DNA of 64,000 nt. Origin: Apostichopus japonicus (taxonomy: Eukaryota; Echinodermata; Holothuroidea; Aspidochirotida; Stichopodidae). Of this stretch, positions 1-12,417 are shown one piece after another (within the stretch, counting starts at the first letter, position 1; each line of letters starts with the position of its first letter). A program made the position numbers and the translations under genes. The notes below the pieces were generated by a model. That model made no database searches. It was not told where the DNA came from and saw only the letters and a program-made list of their open reading frames with translations. The stretch is from positions 18,708,501-18,772,500 of the forward strand of contig NC_092580.1 in assembly GCF_037975245.1 (NCBI RefSeq), given 5' to 3'.

Positions 1-2853
1 GTCCCCATAAACACCCACAACACACGATCTATCCCATATTCACCTCACATCCACATCCACATTGGCACACCGGCACCATATGTATCCATGCTAGCCAGGT
101 CTGCATTATCCCATGCAGCCATAAAGATCATGCATACGAGGATCTTGTGTAACGCTACATATAGGCATATTACAGATGCAAAGTAATATAAAGTAAACAC
201 AAAATAATTGAGAAAAACGTTATTGATGGTATATTGAACAATTTTTAGTATTATAAGTTACTACGTATCTCAAATATAGAGAAGCAAGTAGATATATTTT
301 TAGATATGCTTGCAGATTACGAATAATGGCTGTACATGAGAGGTTAATATTCATTAAATGCTGCAGATGCTTATGACTAAAATTAATCACATTAAAGTAA
401 CATTTTGTTAAGGCTATATGTTTCATTAAATTCAATATGATAATTAAAATAGACTGGAATTAAAGCTTAATTTGATCTCAGCGTTGTTATCAGATTCGAC
501 AAAGTTATAAGACACCCCATATCAACCTCAACAGATCACATTATCATAACGAATTTAATATATCATATAGCGAGGATCAAAGTTGAAATTTAGAAGCGAT
601 TTTTGCGATGGAAATATTTATTCCTGTGGGTCAATCCATTGACATCCCTGATCAATTTACCTCTTCAAATGTCACCCTCATGTACAAGCCCTTCCCGGTG
701 CCAAATAGCAAATGCGAAATTTTCGGCCTCGACGTCTAAGCCACCAAGCCCCTTTATTGGGCCTCGGCGTCTAAGCCACCAAGCCCCTTTATGTCTTTCG
801 CTACGTTTGAGACTTTTTTCTGTTGCAGTGTTTTCTATAGGTGAACATCATTCTACCGAACGATAGTTTGACAAAACCTGACAACATGATTTACCTCAAT
901 ATCTATCCCATATTTTACCTTTATTGAAGAAGTGTCATTTACAAAACCCCTTTCACTAATTCTCGACAATTTAACCCTGCGTACATGACAGTTTCTTCTT
1001 CTTATAGATATCTGGTATCTAGGTTCAACGCTCACATCAAAGGCAGAAATCGACAAACAAGACAGAACCTAATGCCAGACTTATAATAACATTAATTTGC
1101 CTAAATGAATGGCTGCAATATTTTATTTCCGCCATCTGAAGTCATTTGAGGATGACTTCCATATGGGCCGCGGAGGGTGTCATTCACAGATGGCTGTCGA
1201 CAACTGTGATTGCTTTTGTCTATAGGCATATGACCCATGAGTTTGAAATTGAACGTACGTCAAGAGGTCAAAGCAATGTAACTATTGCAGGGGTCGTTGA
1301 TATTTGGAATGGTCAAAGACCTCTAATACGTCTGACAAGCAATGGAATCAGAAACAGCATGGCTACTGTAGAGGTCAATTTTATTTGTAAATGAATGCTG
1401 AATTGATGAAAGGTTATATATGGTCAGGTAAATATATATATAAATAAGTGAACAACCATTATAACATTAATGAGCATTGGTAATCATAAACAAGATGGCG
1501 TCTAACATATTTCTTTTGTGCTTGGTGCAACATTGGATCATTTTCATCAAGCTATAAATTATTAGCGTATGATTGGATATCCTACACGGTGTAACTATTA
1601 CAGTAATTGGCCATTTAAAAAAAAACGTGACTCTCATACAGAAGCAATTTCTGATCCTCATATTTAATACAATGTATTCGTTTCATTTGCAAACTATATA
1701 TAAATGCATAATTAATTACATCGTTTCTGACTATACACATATGAAGTAACAGGTAATGTTTCAGACATAACTGATGTATCTTTTCTTTAACAATTGAAGC
1801 TACATCGTAGCACCAACGTTTAGTAAATTCAACACAAAGCATCGTCTTAAATATGTGCATCCATGAGATTAAGGACGAGGGGGTATTGCCCTGGGGTCGT
1901 TGGAGGCGTGGGGTTCCCATTGTGTTTTTTTTTTGTTGACAGCTTGAAATGCAAATACGACATTGATGATGATACATGGACAGTGTGTTACCTACCTTTT
2001 ATGAATGATGAATTAGTGCAACAATTGATTTGCTTTGTTAATAAAGTAACAAAATTGAATGATTTAATGAAACATTCTTTTCTAATAATATTGTAAATTT
2101 GGGATCATGCATAGGCAAAACCAACACTATGTTTATTTATAACATTGGCGCCGATGGGGTAGGAAAAAGGGGGGGGAGGGCCACGTCTACGGTATCGAGA
2201 CGGGGACGAACTCGGGATTGCCAACGGGGGTTAGGTGAGAGAGTTTGCTTCGGTTTTCCTCATAAGTAGCTAAGGTGTATAAATAACTGTCCACTGGAGT
2301 TTTCATTTCTCTTGTCTTTAAAAGTGCAGAACAGAAAAACTATAATAAATATATTTATATAGAATAATCAAATGGATGTTTACTATAATGTAGGCTTTCA
2401 TTTCCCCCTGTTTGGGAAATTCATACCCCCCTCGGACAACAGTTCTGTGAACTACACTTCGAAAGGGGTAATGCTGATGGATGTGATAACGAGATCACAA
2501 CTAACGTTTTTCTCATTAAAACAGTTTAACAATCCCTTTTATATGACTAATATACTGTACACTATTCGTTATGTTTAGTAACTTAAAAGTTGACTCTAGG
2601 TGATAGTTATCTAGCTGGTTTATATATTCATGCATACATTTTCTGGTTACATTGTTTAGATGACGAATAAATGGGGAAATTTCATTAATTTATCTCAGGC
2701 AAGATTTTATAAGTATATAGTTGCAGGAATACATTTGCATACAGAACATGTACTGGTAGACATTTCATGTCAAAAAAGAAAGATAAAAAGAAAGAAATAG
2801 GGCAGAAAAACATAAATATAAGGTATATGTATATGTATATAAATATATATATA

Positions 2854-2916
<63 letters not shown>

Positions 2917-4320
2917 TATATTTTGTTATTTATATTGGCATTCTTTTCTAATAACACTCGATTTTCGTCAAGACAAACTTACGTGGGAAAGTGTAATTGC
3001 AAGGAATGCAAACAGCTTCTGAGCCAAAACCTGTTGATTAAAATTACTGGTTAAAGCCATACCAATACATAATATGTTGCTACAATACTTGTTATCATTT
3101 TAGCAGCTTTAGACTCTTTAAATTATATTAATTCCCTTTTCATTTATCTTGAACTTTTATTACATTTATAAGAATGTAAGTTAAGCTGACATGCAAACAA
3201 GCTTTGCGGCGAAATATCGCCAGAATTACAAAATTACAAATATTACAACTTGTCCCTAAATGTGTCCCCCACTCCCCCTACCCTCGGCAGCCCGTGGATA
3301 CTTGCAGGGCGTGAAGTGTTCATCAAGAGGATACTTTTGAAATACAAAAGAAAAAGAGTGCCGAAAAGTTCGGGGTGGAGACGTATAGTAATGGTGAGGA
3401 TACACTCTGGATTCTACTCACGGTGGAACCTGGGGACAAACACATGGTCATTTGGGGTTTCACGGACGATCGGTCTGTTAATTCGATATTTCCGTCACGT
3501 TCGAGTAGTGTATCTAACGTGTGAAAATCTAATGTGGAGATATGTTTACCAATTCGTGTCCTACTGCCTGACGTGGTGCGAAAATGTTCAACAAATGTAA
3601 TTATCGGAAGTAGTTTGAGGAAAGAATATGCAGACGGAAACTGGAATTCCATTGTTCATCCGACCTACTGTCGTAATTCATAATAGAATGACGCCATTTT
3701 ACCCTCCCCCTCTCTCTCTTTCTTCATGTGATATGAATTAGTTGGGTGGTTGTAGATAAAACGTTAAGCTATGGGATTAGCTTGGGGAATTCAATATGTA
3801 GAAACTGCATTTTCTCGCGCTTCTGTGTTATTTGGTGAAACATTCCCCTGCTGTTCAACTGCTAAGTAATCTGTATTGAGTATATAAGGAAAGCAAAGAG
3901 AGCATAGCCTTGTAGTATCTGTATAATATGTTGAGCACGAATACAACTAGAGCTTTCCATTGTTATGAATATACCCGTATATATTTACAAGGCTCCACGT
4001 ACTATAGTAATCTGACACTATAATGATTTGCACAATGTCTCGAGTACGACTAAAAATACATAACCTGGGCAAGCTAATGTGCAAGATAGTCTAGATTAGT
4101 TCATCCAGTCTGTAGTATTAAAGTGGGAGATTATGTTATAACCCAAAGTCGCTCGTTTACACCAGGGAGTTTCCATAAGAACAGCACGCTGTTTACACTA
4201 GGTAACCGATATGATCCTGGGTCAAATGAATCGTAGTTTCTGGCACAACGTCGTGCGCAATACATTGTATACATAGGTATGCTCCGTGTCATCCATTGCT
4301 GTTAATTTGATGCAATATTT
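1..4320. other. Non-coding stretch, no supported gene
   Basis: Only short open frames without recognisable domains or paired splice sites are present on either strand. The one clear low-complexity block is an AT microsatellite at about 2826-2924. A G-rich patch near 2165-2230 resembles the GC-rich ends of miniature transposons seen later in the window, but I could not find matching inverted termini or a target duplication. Confidence 0.6.
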
Positions 4321-4394
4321 TGCAATATTTTGTTAATTATTTGATACAATATTTTTTAGGCTGTAATATTTTTACGCTGTAATATTTTTAAGTT

Positions 4395-4492
4395 GTAATA
4401 TTTTATGCGATTTTGTGAAGTGCTTTGAGATCATTCTTTGATGTAAAGCGCTATATAAGAATAAATTATTATTATAATTATTATTAACTTTC
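4395..4492 (+). mobile_element. 3' tail of a LINE/SINE-type retroelement
   Basis: The stretch contains AAGTGCTTTGAGATC and then TAAAGCGCTATATAAG followed by a short (ATT)n-like run. This AGCGCTTTGAG ... GCGCTATATAA arrangement with a trailing trinucleotide microsatellite is a typical 3' end of L2/CR1-like non-LTR elements and of the SINEs that borrow their tails. The same arrangement is seen at 10400-10580, where coding sequence precedes it. No coding part is visible here, so this is a severely 5'-truncated copy or a SINE tail. Confidence 0.55.
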
Positions 4493-7400
4493 CCGATCTT
4501 TGGCAGATCACACAGATGATCAGAGTGCTGAACTTGTCCGCTGTTCGTTTTTCTTTTCCCTCTGAGGACAAGAGCGCCGATCATTTAAACGATCGTTTTG
4601 GATTCTGACCCACCGGTTTGACCATCATAAAGTCGTTGATCATATATAGCTATTGGTATCCCTTTAATCCCGGTTTAGTGTTATTCATAAATATAACGCC
4701 GCTAGTACTGTGACTATACATATAGCCTAGTATGTGCTACACAGACCGAAGAGTGAGGCATCGTAATAATAAGTGGAGCTGTACTAGGCTACCTGTACCG
4801 TATATAATTAACTATATGAACGGAACAAATAGTCGTTTTTATTATAAACATCTTTGTTAACATAACTTGGACCTGTCATAACATAAGTCCCTGCTGTATG
4901 TAGTTTTAATTAAACTTAGCGGCAGTTTGGAGATACGCATTATAGACACCGAAATACTGAATGTCAGAGTTATCGATGAGTTGATGCGCCTTCATATCTA
5001 GTTTACCAAACGAATACACACATGAAAAAGACATGTCGTGATACTGCTCGTTCCAGCCCATAGGATCCTAAATAAATGATGTTTGGCGGAGTAATCGATA
5101 AACAGTTTCATGATCAGAAATTATACTCTCTTTGAATGTTAAGTTATTGTTACACTGCTTCTATAACTAAAAGAACATTGTTTGTGAATCAGTAACAATA
5201 AACCGTTTAAGGAAATATAAACTTTGAGACCTGAATTACATATTAAGTGCGTTATGATACTCATGCTCGTCTCCTTCCTTGTCTACATAGGCTGTTTTTT
5301 TTTGTTTTTTTTTTCTTTTTCAGCTTTCGTTTTTTTTTTACCACCACGGTTGATGCACTTTTACACTTTCGTGATGAGGATATTGGCATGCACGGTGTAT
5401 TCCTATAATTGTGCTGTTTTTTTTTCTTGCTTTTTTGTTTTTTGGTTGCTATTAAGATCATTTCTATGGCTGTTAGCCTATTTAGCTTATTTCCTGTACC
5501 AATTACACCTTACCGCCCCACGACTGTGCACTTTAACAAAGTTAACAAAATATAAAACAACCTATAGGCTACTCGTGATTGGTATATGCGGGTGCTCTTT
5601 GGAGGGCAGTTCACTCTTTGTTTTGATAAGGATGTGACGAGTATTGGTAGATATTACGAGAAGTTTTTTATTATTTCCTTATACCAAGATTACATATATG
5701 ACATGTATGGGGCAATATTGGATTTCAAATATAATGCTTTGCGTCGTGTCAAATCCATTATGAGCAAAAGTATAATATATGTGATGGTCAAATTAGGTCA
5801 CAATACCTGCCTAGAATTGCCAAAGTGCGGTGTTTTCCTTGAGATTTAGGTAGGGTGCTATTACGAAGTGCTACTTTGTTACAAGTTGATGCTATGTTCA
5901 TTTTATATATTATGATTAATCAGTACCAAAGGCATCGTCAAATCCAAAGGGTAAACATAGTGCTGTTATATTACTTTGAATTTCCATTTCAGAATCTTAT
6001 CGCGCGAGACAATTTATCCGGTACATTATTAGTTTTTTTTTTTCTTAAAGAAGAGCCACCCACGAAAGCGCCTGGGCATGAGACCCCAAGGAACGTTATT
6101 CACTGTAAATCCGTCCTGTTACATCTAGACTACCCGTATGATCATGACGATCTTACCTCAAGTTTAGATATTGCACAATACTGTCTCAACTGAAAGCCAC
6201 TGTCGGCTTATATATCTCAAGGGTACTCTCATGGTCCTTTCGGACTAAGCTTCTCGCTGTCCCCCATCTTCTCAGGCTCAACAAACTTAGTACAAAGAGA
6301 CCAATCCAGCCTGCTAGGACAATGTGTTTGCTACAAAGCGCTTACTTCCACACAAGTATTACGTAACCGCTATAGGTACAAGTTTTAAATTTCCACCCAA
6401 TTCAAAATAAGTTTTCTGCGTAATTATACAACCGGCATACCTTACGGAGGTATAAGTAAACAGTTCACTCTGAATTTGAAAGAGAAATGGTAAAATGCCA
6501 CAACTTACACGACAAAGGTATGACAGACCGTTGCGGGTTGTACAGATTAACTTATACAGTGAGGAGTTAACGTAGACGACGAAGGGTACGTTAAAATTCA
6601 TCACTATTTCCTATGAATTATTATGGCTCTCTATAGATTTCGAAACCTTTTCAGGAAAAAGAACATTTCATGCATTCTGACCGTCCAAGTTATTTCCAAA
6701 TGTTGTAAAATGTATGTAACCTAATCTGTGTCCCTTCTTGAAGAGTAAATGATTTGAATGAATTAACTAAGCGTTTTTTAAAGTTTAACATTACTTGAAA
6801 ATGATATGAATTTCCATAATATATTTCTGCCTGACCATTAAAGGAAAATGTGACACATGTATTTGCAAATCGTCTTCTCACACCTGGCCTATACTTTGCT
6901 CTGTAAATTTGAATAGCTTTACTAAAATATGTTTCTCTTATCTTCATATCAGTAACAATAGTGCCCAAGAATCGCATCACGCGCATAAAGAATCGAATAA
7001 ACATAATATTTGCGTAGATAAAAACTAGCATTTATTCTACGAATTTTTATTGCACCATTCCTTATAGTCAGTGTGCTAAACTAAATAACCCGCATTTTGG
7101 TGTGTATGATGGACAAGCAGAAAGGAAATTTCATGAGCGGTTTACTTTGCTATTAAACTAACTTTTCCCTTATAATATAATAAATCTAAAAGAATTGCTA
7201 CAAAAAAGTACATATCGATATCGGATATGTACTTATAATCTGGATTCCTTGAATAACAAAGAAAAACATGATTATGGCATACTGGTAGCTTCTTTTGTAA
7301 TGACATTTAACAACGTACAATTTGATCCACTTGTTTTTAACCATAGTCACCGCGTCATAAACTTATTCCTCGTTAGATCCACATACTGGTTTAGGAATAA

Positions 7401-7659
7401 GTGTCAATAAAAGCTTTGAAGCGTGGATTGCCTGGCTGGCTGGCTGCCCAATGGTCATATTTCACTTCTTAACAGGCTCACTCGGCGGCATAATAGATGA
7501 TGCTCTTTTTATAATTTACAATTTCTTTGATATTTCCTTTTCGAACAAAAGGAGCAAACAGCTTATAGGTAACTTCCTCAGGGTGGAAATACAAACAGTG
7601 TCAACCCATATTTTTTATATAAAAAAAGCTTGCTATGATTTGTGCGCCCTCTTTAACGT
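4493..7659. other. Non-coding stretch, no supported gene
   Basis: Several open frames of 80-140 codons exist, but they are rich in Phe, Lys or Tyr runs from homopolymer tracts (for example T-runs at 5290-5440) and have no domain signature or credible exon boundaries. Confidence 0.55.
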
Positions 7660-7935
7660 TAACGAGTGAGAATTCCATCATTGAGAGTGACCATACTGGT
7701 CAGCTTTTATAGAAGGGATCTCAGTCCTCTCCATAGAGTGAGATCTTGTAATTTTAGCTCTTAAATAGAATGAAAACACTCACTTCTTGATAGAGTGAAG
7801 TTGACACGAGTTCAGTCTTTCATAACAGTGACTTTTCTTCATTTATAAAATGATCATATTTGGGCACTTTCAAATAGTGAATTCTCACTCTTTACAATAA
7901 AGAGTGCACGATACACTTCTGTTTTTTGTGAAAGT
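7660..7935. repeat. Highly degenerate minisatellite with GAGTGA/TCACTC cores
   Basis: Sequences such as ACTCACTTCTTGATAGAGTG, CACTTTCAAATAGTG and CTCACTCTTTACAATAAAGA recur every 25-30 bases. Each is a small imperfect inverted repeat around a GAGTG/CACTC pair. Similar blocks occur at 8930-9110, 39240-39560 and 53340-53510. Confidence 0.45.
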
Positions 7936-8929
7936 GTAGTTGATATTGCATTAAAAAATTGGTGTTTGATTTGAAAGCAACATATTTAGCAAACAGTACA
8001 AGTCTGACTTTAAATCTTTGGCATATACGTACACAAGGCTAACAAAGTATAGAGCGGCCTATATCTTAGTATATCTTATAAAGTAGTTATGCGACGCGTG
8101 TACCTGTTTATGTCTGTGTTTAAAGAAAACTCACTTCTTGACATATGAGTCTAGTTGACGTCAGAATGACTTTATTCAGGAAGTTCCCCACTCAAATTGT
8201 ATGGATATAATTTTACCAAGAAATGTTATCAGTTTTTGGGTGGTTTTTCCTTTCATTCCGTTATCCATTAAAGGTATGAGTAGCTTAAGGTGATCACCTT
8301 TCTGCAAGTTCTTTCCTGATGTGATATTTCGATCGGAAATGAACACACATATCACTATGATGTTCGTGTAAGGAAATGCCATTACCTCGGATATGAGCCA
8401 ACATTTTAAATAAAACGGCTGGCGATGTAATCTTAAACTTACCCTTATAGTCATTTTGCGCCAACTTATTCACAAACAAAAAGAAGGAACAGACATTCAA
8501 TATACCAAAGGAAGTTTGCTTTTCCATTTTTTCCGTTCTCGGTGTGTTTCTTCAGTAAGACAACGGACGGGTATGTGTTTGTTCCCGATAATATTTGACA
8601 GTATTGTGCATAATATTAGTATAACATTTCTTTCACAGGCAAACTTGATATTTAACATTCTTACCATATGAAGTAAAAATAATTATACGCAAGCTCACAT
8701 CCTGCAGATGTCATCCATCACTGGCCGACGTTGTAACCAAACCTTAACTTACTGTATTGACTTCACATTGGTATATTACTTCCTATAAGTATATGCAACA
8801 TATGAAAGAAGTTTAAAAGAAGTTCTAGTCTTTACACATTTAAAATATAGTTTTAGCAAATATTAGAACCGTAAAGTATAATGAAAGGTTATAGAGAGAG
8901 GGTTACTAAATCCACTGTAATTTCTCAAG

Positions 8930-9115
8930 AATGAATGATTCAAGTTTTGAGGGTGTTCTGGAGAATGACCCTTAGTAGAGGAGTTGAATTCAGTCTTACC
9001 GCAGAGTGTATTCATCGTTGAACTATAGTGATTGCTTCACTCCACGAAATGTTGCAACTATAGTCATTCTAATGAGAAAACTGAGTACACTCATGGAAAA
9101 GGTGATCATTGCGCC
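8930..9115. repeat. Second degenerate GAGTGA-type minisatellite
   Basis: Recurring short motifs (GAGGAGTTGAATTCAGTC, GCAGAGTGTATTCATC, GTGATTGCTTCACTCC, GAGTACACTCATGG) have the same spacing and CACTC/GAGTG pairing as the block at 7660-7935. Divergence is too high to fix an exact unit by eye. Confidence 0.35.
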
Positions 9116-10139
9116 ATTGTCTTTTTTTTCATAAACAAACCTCATGAAGCTATAATGAACTCTGTTTTTCTATTATAATTGTTACAATTACTAATTACTT
9201 AGAAAAGTCTCTCTGTTACCAAATTACTATGAGCCTTGTGTAGTAAAAATGAAACAAATAAATGGACACACAACTGCGTAAGAATTGAATGGAAAAGCCA
9301 TCATATTTTCGTTGGGACAAATTAAATTGATCATTTCTCCCAGTGGCAGAAGACCTGCCGCCAACATGGTATGACCAAAATGGTGTCCACTCGTGTCTGT
9401 CATAATAAAGGCTAAGGTTCAATTCCTATCTTGCCATGGTAATTCCCAACAGGACAAAATCAGTTGTGATGTAGATTTTTATTATTATTATTATTATTGT
9501 TATTGTTTTTATTTACTTACTGGGTGTACGGACTCATGACGTCTGTTTTATGTTTATATATTATGAACAAAGATAACAAAACAAAAGAGGAAAAACATGA
9601 TAACTTACCAAAGACGTGGCTGAAGTATAAAAATAAAGCGAACTGTAGAATAATACGATACGTTGATGCCATACTCAGATTATTCCAGGATGAACCTCCG
9701 TCGTCAAAAGAAAATGTTGTATGCTTCAATAGAGAGAGAGACGATTTTTGCTTCCCCAAAAATATATAGCAGTTTCTATACGCTATCGCTTATTTCACTC
9801 GTTTTGAAAATGTGTCGTTCATGCAACTTCTGACGTCTGCAAATGAATTACTGTTAGAGTGCTACCATACTCACTGATATATAAAACCGAAGGTCGTTCG
9901 TTATTTCAGACCGTAATGCGGAAGAACATCGTCCTTCACATCTTCCTGTTCCCAATTTCCTGAACTCATTCGGACGATCTGAATGGTCAGGAGTGAATTC
10001 TCGATTCTGGTTTTTCCCTCTTTGGTTTATATGTTTTATATCTCTTTAAATGTATTTCATCTCGCGGTATAAATTATGTCATATCCTTGTAGACGTTACT
10101 TAATGAAGCATGGATTTGGTTGTGATATTAACAAAGCCA
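9116..10139. other. Non-coding stretch, no supported gene
   Basis: Nothing convincing beyond a short (ATT)n run at 9479-9497. The open frames on either strand lack domain or splice support. Confidence 0.5.
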
Positions 10140-10580
10140 CGTAGTTAGGACAATTTACGTCGCTCTTGCTATCATGCGCATTTGCAATTAACTCCTGGTT
10201 CACGTACCCGCACTTGTTATGGCGATCGTGCCTTTTCTGTCGCTGCGCCTTCTCTTTGGAACGAACTTCCATTTCACGTTCGTGACTCTTTCTCCCTCTG
10301 TATTTTGAAGAGACAACTTAAAACATTTCTGTTTGATTCCTATAGTTTCTTTTTCTCCCAAGGCTTGGATTCCTTTGTCTCTTTCCTACTTTGTAAAGCG
10401 CTTTGAAACGCTGTATTAATTAAGCCCTATATAAATGTAGTGTTATGATTATAATTATGATAATGATTATGATTATGATTATGATGATGATGATGATGAT
10501 GATGACGACGACGACGACGACGATGACGATGACGATCAGGATCAGGATGAGGATGAGGATGAGGATGAGGATGAGGATTG
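10140..10580 (+). mobile_element. 3' end of a non-LTR retrotransposon with microsatellite tail
   Basis: An open frame ending at 10406 carries the sequence RTRTCYGDRAFSVAAPSLWN followed by ELPFHVRDS and KRQLKTFLF. This is the characteristic extreme C-terminus of reverse transcriptase ORF2 proteins of CR1/L2/Jockey-like LINEs. Downstream come AAAGCGCTTTGAAACG, CCCTATATAAATGTAG and a long tail of GATTAT, GAT, GAC and GATGAG units (10445-10578). The polymerase domain itself is absent, so this is a dead 5'-truncated copy. The change of repeat unit along the tail looks like slippage after insertion. Confidence 0.85.
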
Positions 10581-11573
10581 TTATTATTATAAATTACTCA
10601 TTTGAACACATGAGAAAAAGTCGCACTGGTAGCAGCAGGAATAAGTATAATCACCCGGCGATGTACACTAGTATACCGAACGAAGGTTGGAAATCACATT
10701 CGCTATAACTCATTATATATGGTATACCATTTGTAAACATAAGAATGGTTAAAAGGCTTATTACAAGGATGATTTAGGACGTACATAAAACAAAGTAACT
10801 TTATAAAAGACTATCAAGAAGAGTCTGATCTCTTCTCAAACACGGACCGACCGACCCCCTTCCCTACCTCCCCCTCCTCTTCCCCAATCCTTCCTCCCCT
10901 ACATTAGAATGTGGTTATTGCCTTAAGAAAGCTTGTACTGGCATACCTGGCGGAATAAAGCTCCTAAATATACGTTAAAGTTTTAATGAAAAGATCGTGG
11001 ATAACGTAACGTACATGTCAGACTGTGTAGTGAATACGTACACGTATTCTAGCACAGTTACCAGTACTCGTAGTAATCCAGAGGGATTTGTATATACGCG
11101 TACCCTACTCCGCCATTTTGGAAATCTGTAGAGGTTAAATTTACAAGATTAAATACTCTTATTTGTAATCATAAAATGGAAAATGTTCTTGTACCCGTAC
11201 CTCTGCGTATATACTATAGTACTGCGAGTCTGGTCAATGCACACGACAAGTTGCCCCACGATAATGTATTAAATATATTCATATATCATTCTCATATGCT
11301 GCAAACTATTATGTAGTTTCCTGCTTAAGTATACCCAAAAACTGAACCTCTTATGCGAGGTAACATGAAAGAAGAAAAGGGCCAGACAAAATTAGAATGA
11401 CATATTGTAATAAGATTATAGCAAGGCGAAATTTCCAAATTTCATGTAAAATTCTGTAACTAATAGAACTTTATGAAAAGTGATCATATATAACATGATG
11501 TCCACGCATCATTTTGTGATGTGTTTAAATGCTTTTAGAATTCATCCGAAACTCGGTTGATGCCTGTGCATGT
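10581..11573. other. Non-coding stretch, no supported gene
   Basis: No domain-bearing frames and no repeat structure that I can define between the LINE tail and the TTAA-flanked element. Confidence 0.5.
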
Positions 11574-12417
11574 TTAAAGGGATACTACAGTGAGTGAAAA
11601 TTATTGTTTTAACCACATTGTGGAAAAATGTTTTGTATTTTTAGCTCAAAGGTACATCAAAATAGCATTTTTTAATTTGTGGGAGATACATTTGGTGAAA
11701 TATTAAGATTGTATCTGGTGTACAGAAGTGTTTGTGATGTCACCATGGTAATTTGGCTGACAAAAATACTTTGTATCTCTCTATTATGTACAAGTCATTC
11801 ATCATCTGAGTGAAGATGGCGTCCTTACAATCAAGTTACATAGTGATAAACTTCTAAATAGAGAGAACATGGAGGACTATCTATATATAAGCAAAAGAGC
11901 AACTTCAAGGAAAGTAAAGATTTTACGGAACATCTCATCTCCATGATGATATCATGATGAATAATTAAACTTCAAGCCAACCTTTATCTAGAGTTTGGAG
12001 AATAAAATCTGTTGAGTTTGATATAATCTTCTTGTTGGTTTATCCTTGAAATGTGATAAATTTGGAATGTTTCTTTAAACTGTCAATGTTCTCCGAATTT
12101 AGAAACTCATAAAAATGCAAGTTTGTTTTGTAAAAATATTAGTTCCCTCTTTAATTGATTAAAGTGATTTATAATTATCATGAAAAAACAAAACGTTTCC
12201 AACTGAACTTATGTGATGACATCATGCACTCTGCTGTTGCCTATTGCATTCATAAAGTAATATCATATTTGAAGGAATTTTTTTTTTTTTTTAATCTTCT
12301 TATTTTAAGTTGAAAATGCTTTGGTTTAGTGGTTTTGATCTAAAGATGCCGAACATTTTCGAGCACTCAGTTTTGTCAAGCAATAAAGCTTCTCTAGCAA
12401 GGGGCATATACCTTTAA
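11574..12417. mobile_element. Candidate non-autonomous Kolobok/T2-type element (TTAA ends)
   Basis: The interval starts TTAAAGGGATACTACAG and ends CCCCTTTAA-like (GGGGCATATACCTTTAA). Its inverted ends read TTAAAGGGATA and TTAAAGGTATA, and both include the TTAA that such elements duplicate on insertion. Known T2/Kolobok MITEs start TTAAAGG followed by two purines, which the left end matches. The interior (844 bases in all) contains no transposase-like frame. The short terminal match, about 9 bases, leaves chance as an alternative. Confidence 0.45.

Noticed and set aside
3250-3652. Overlapping frames of 109-116 codons on both strands
   Set aside because: Neither has a domain signature, start context or splice partner; overlapping opposite frames are common by chance.
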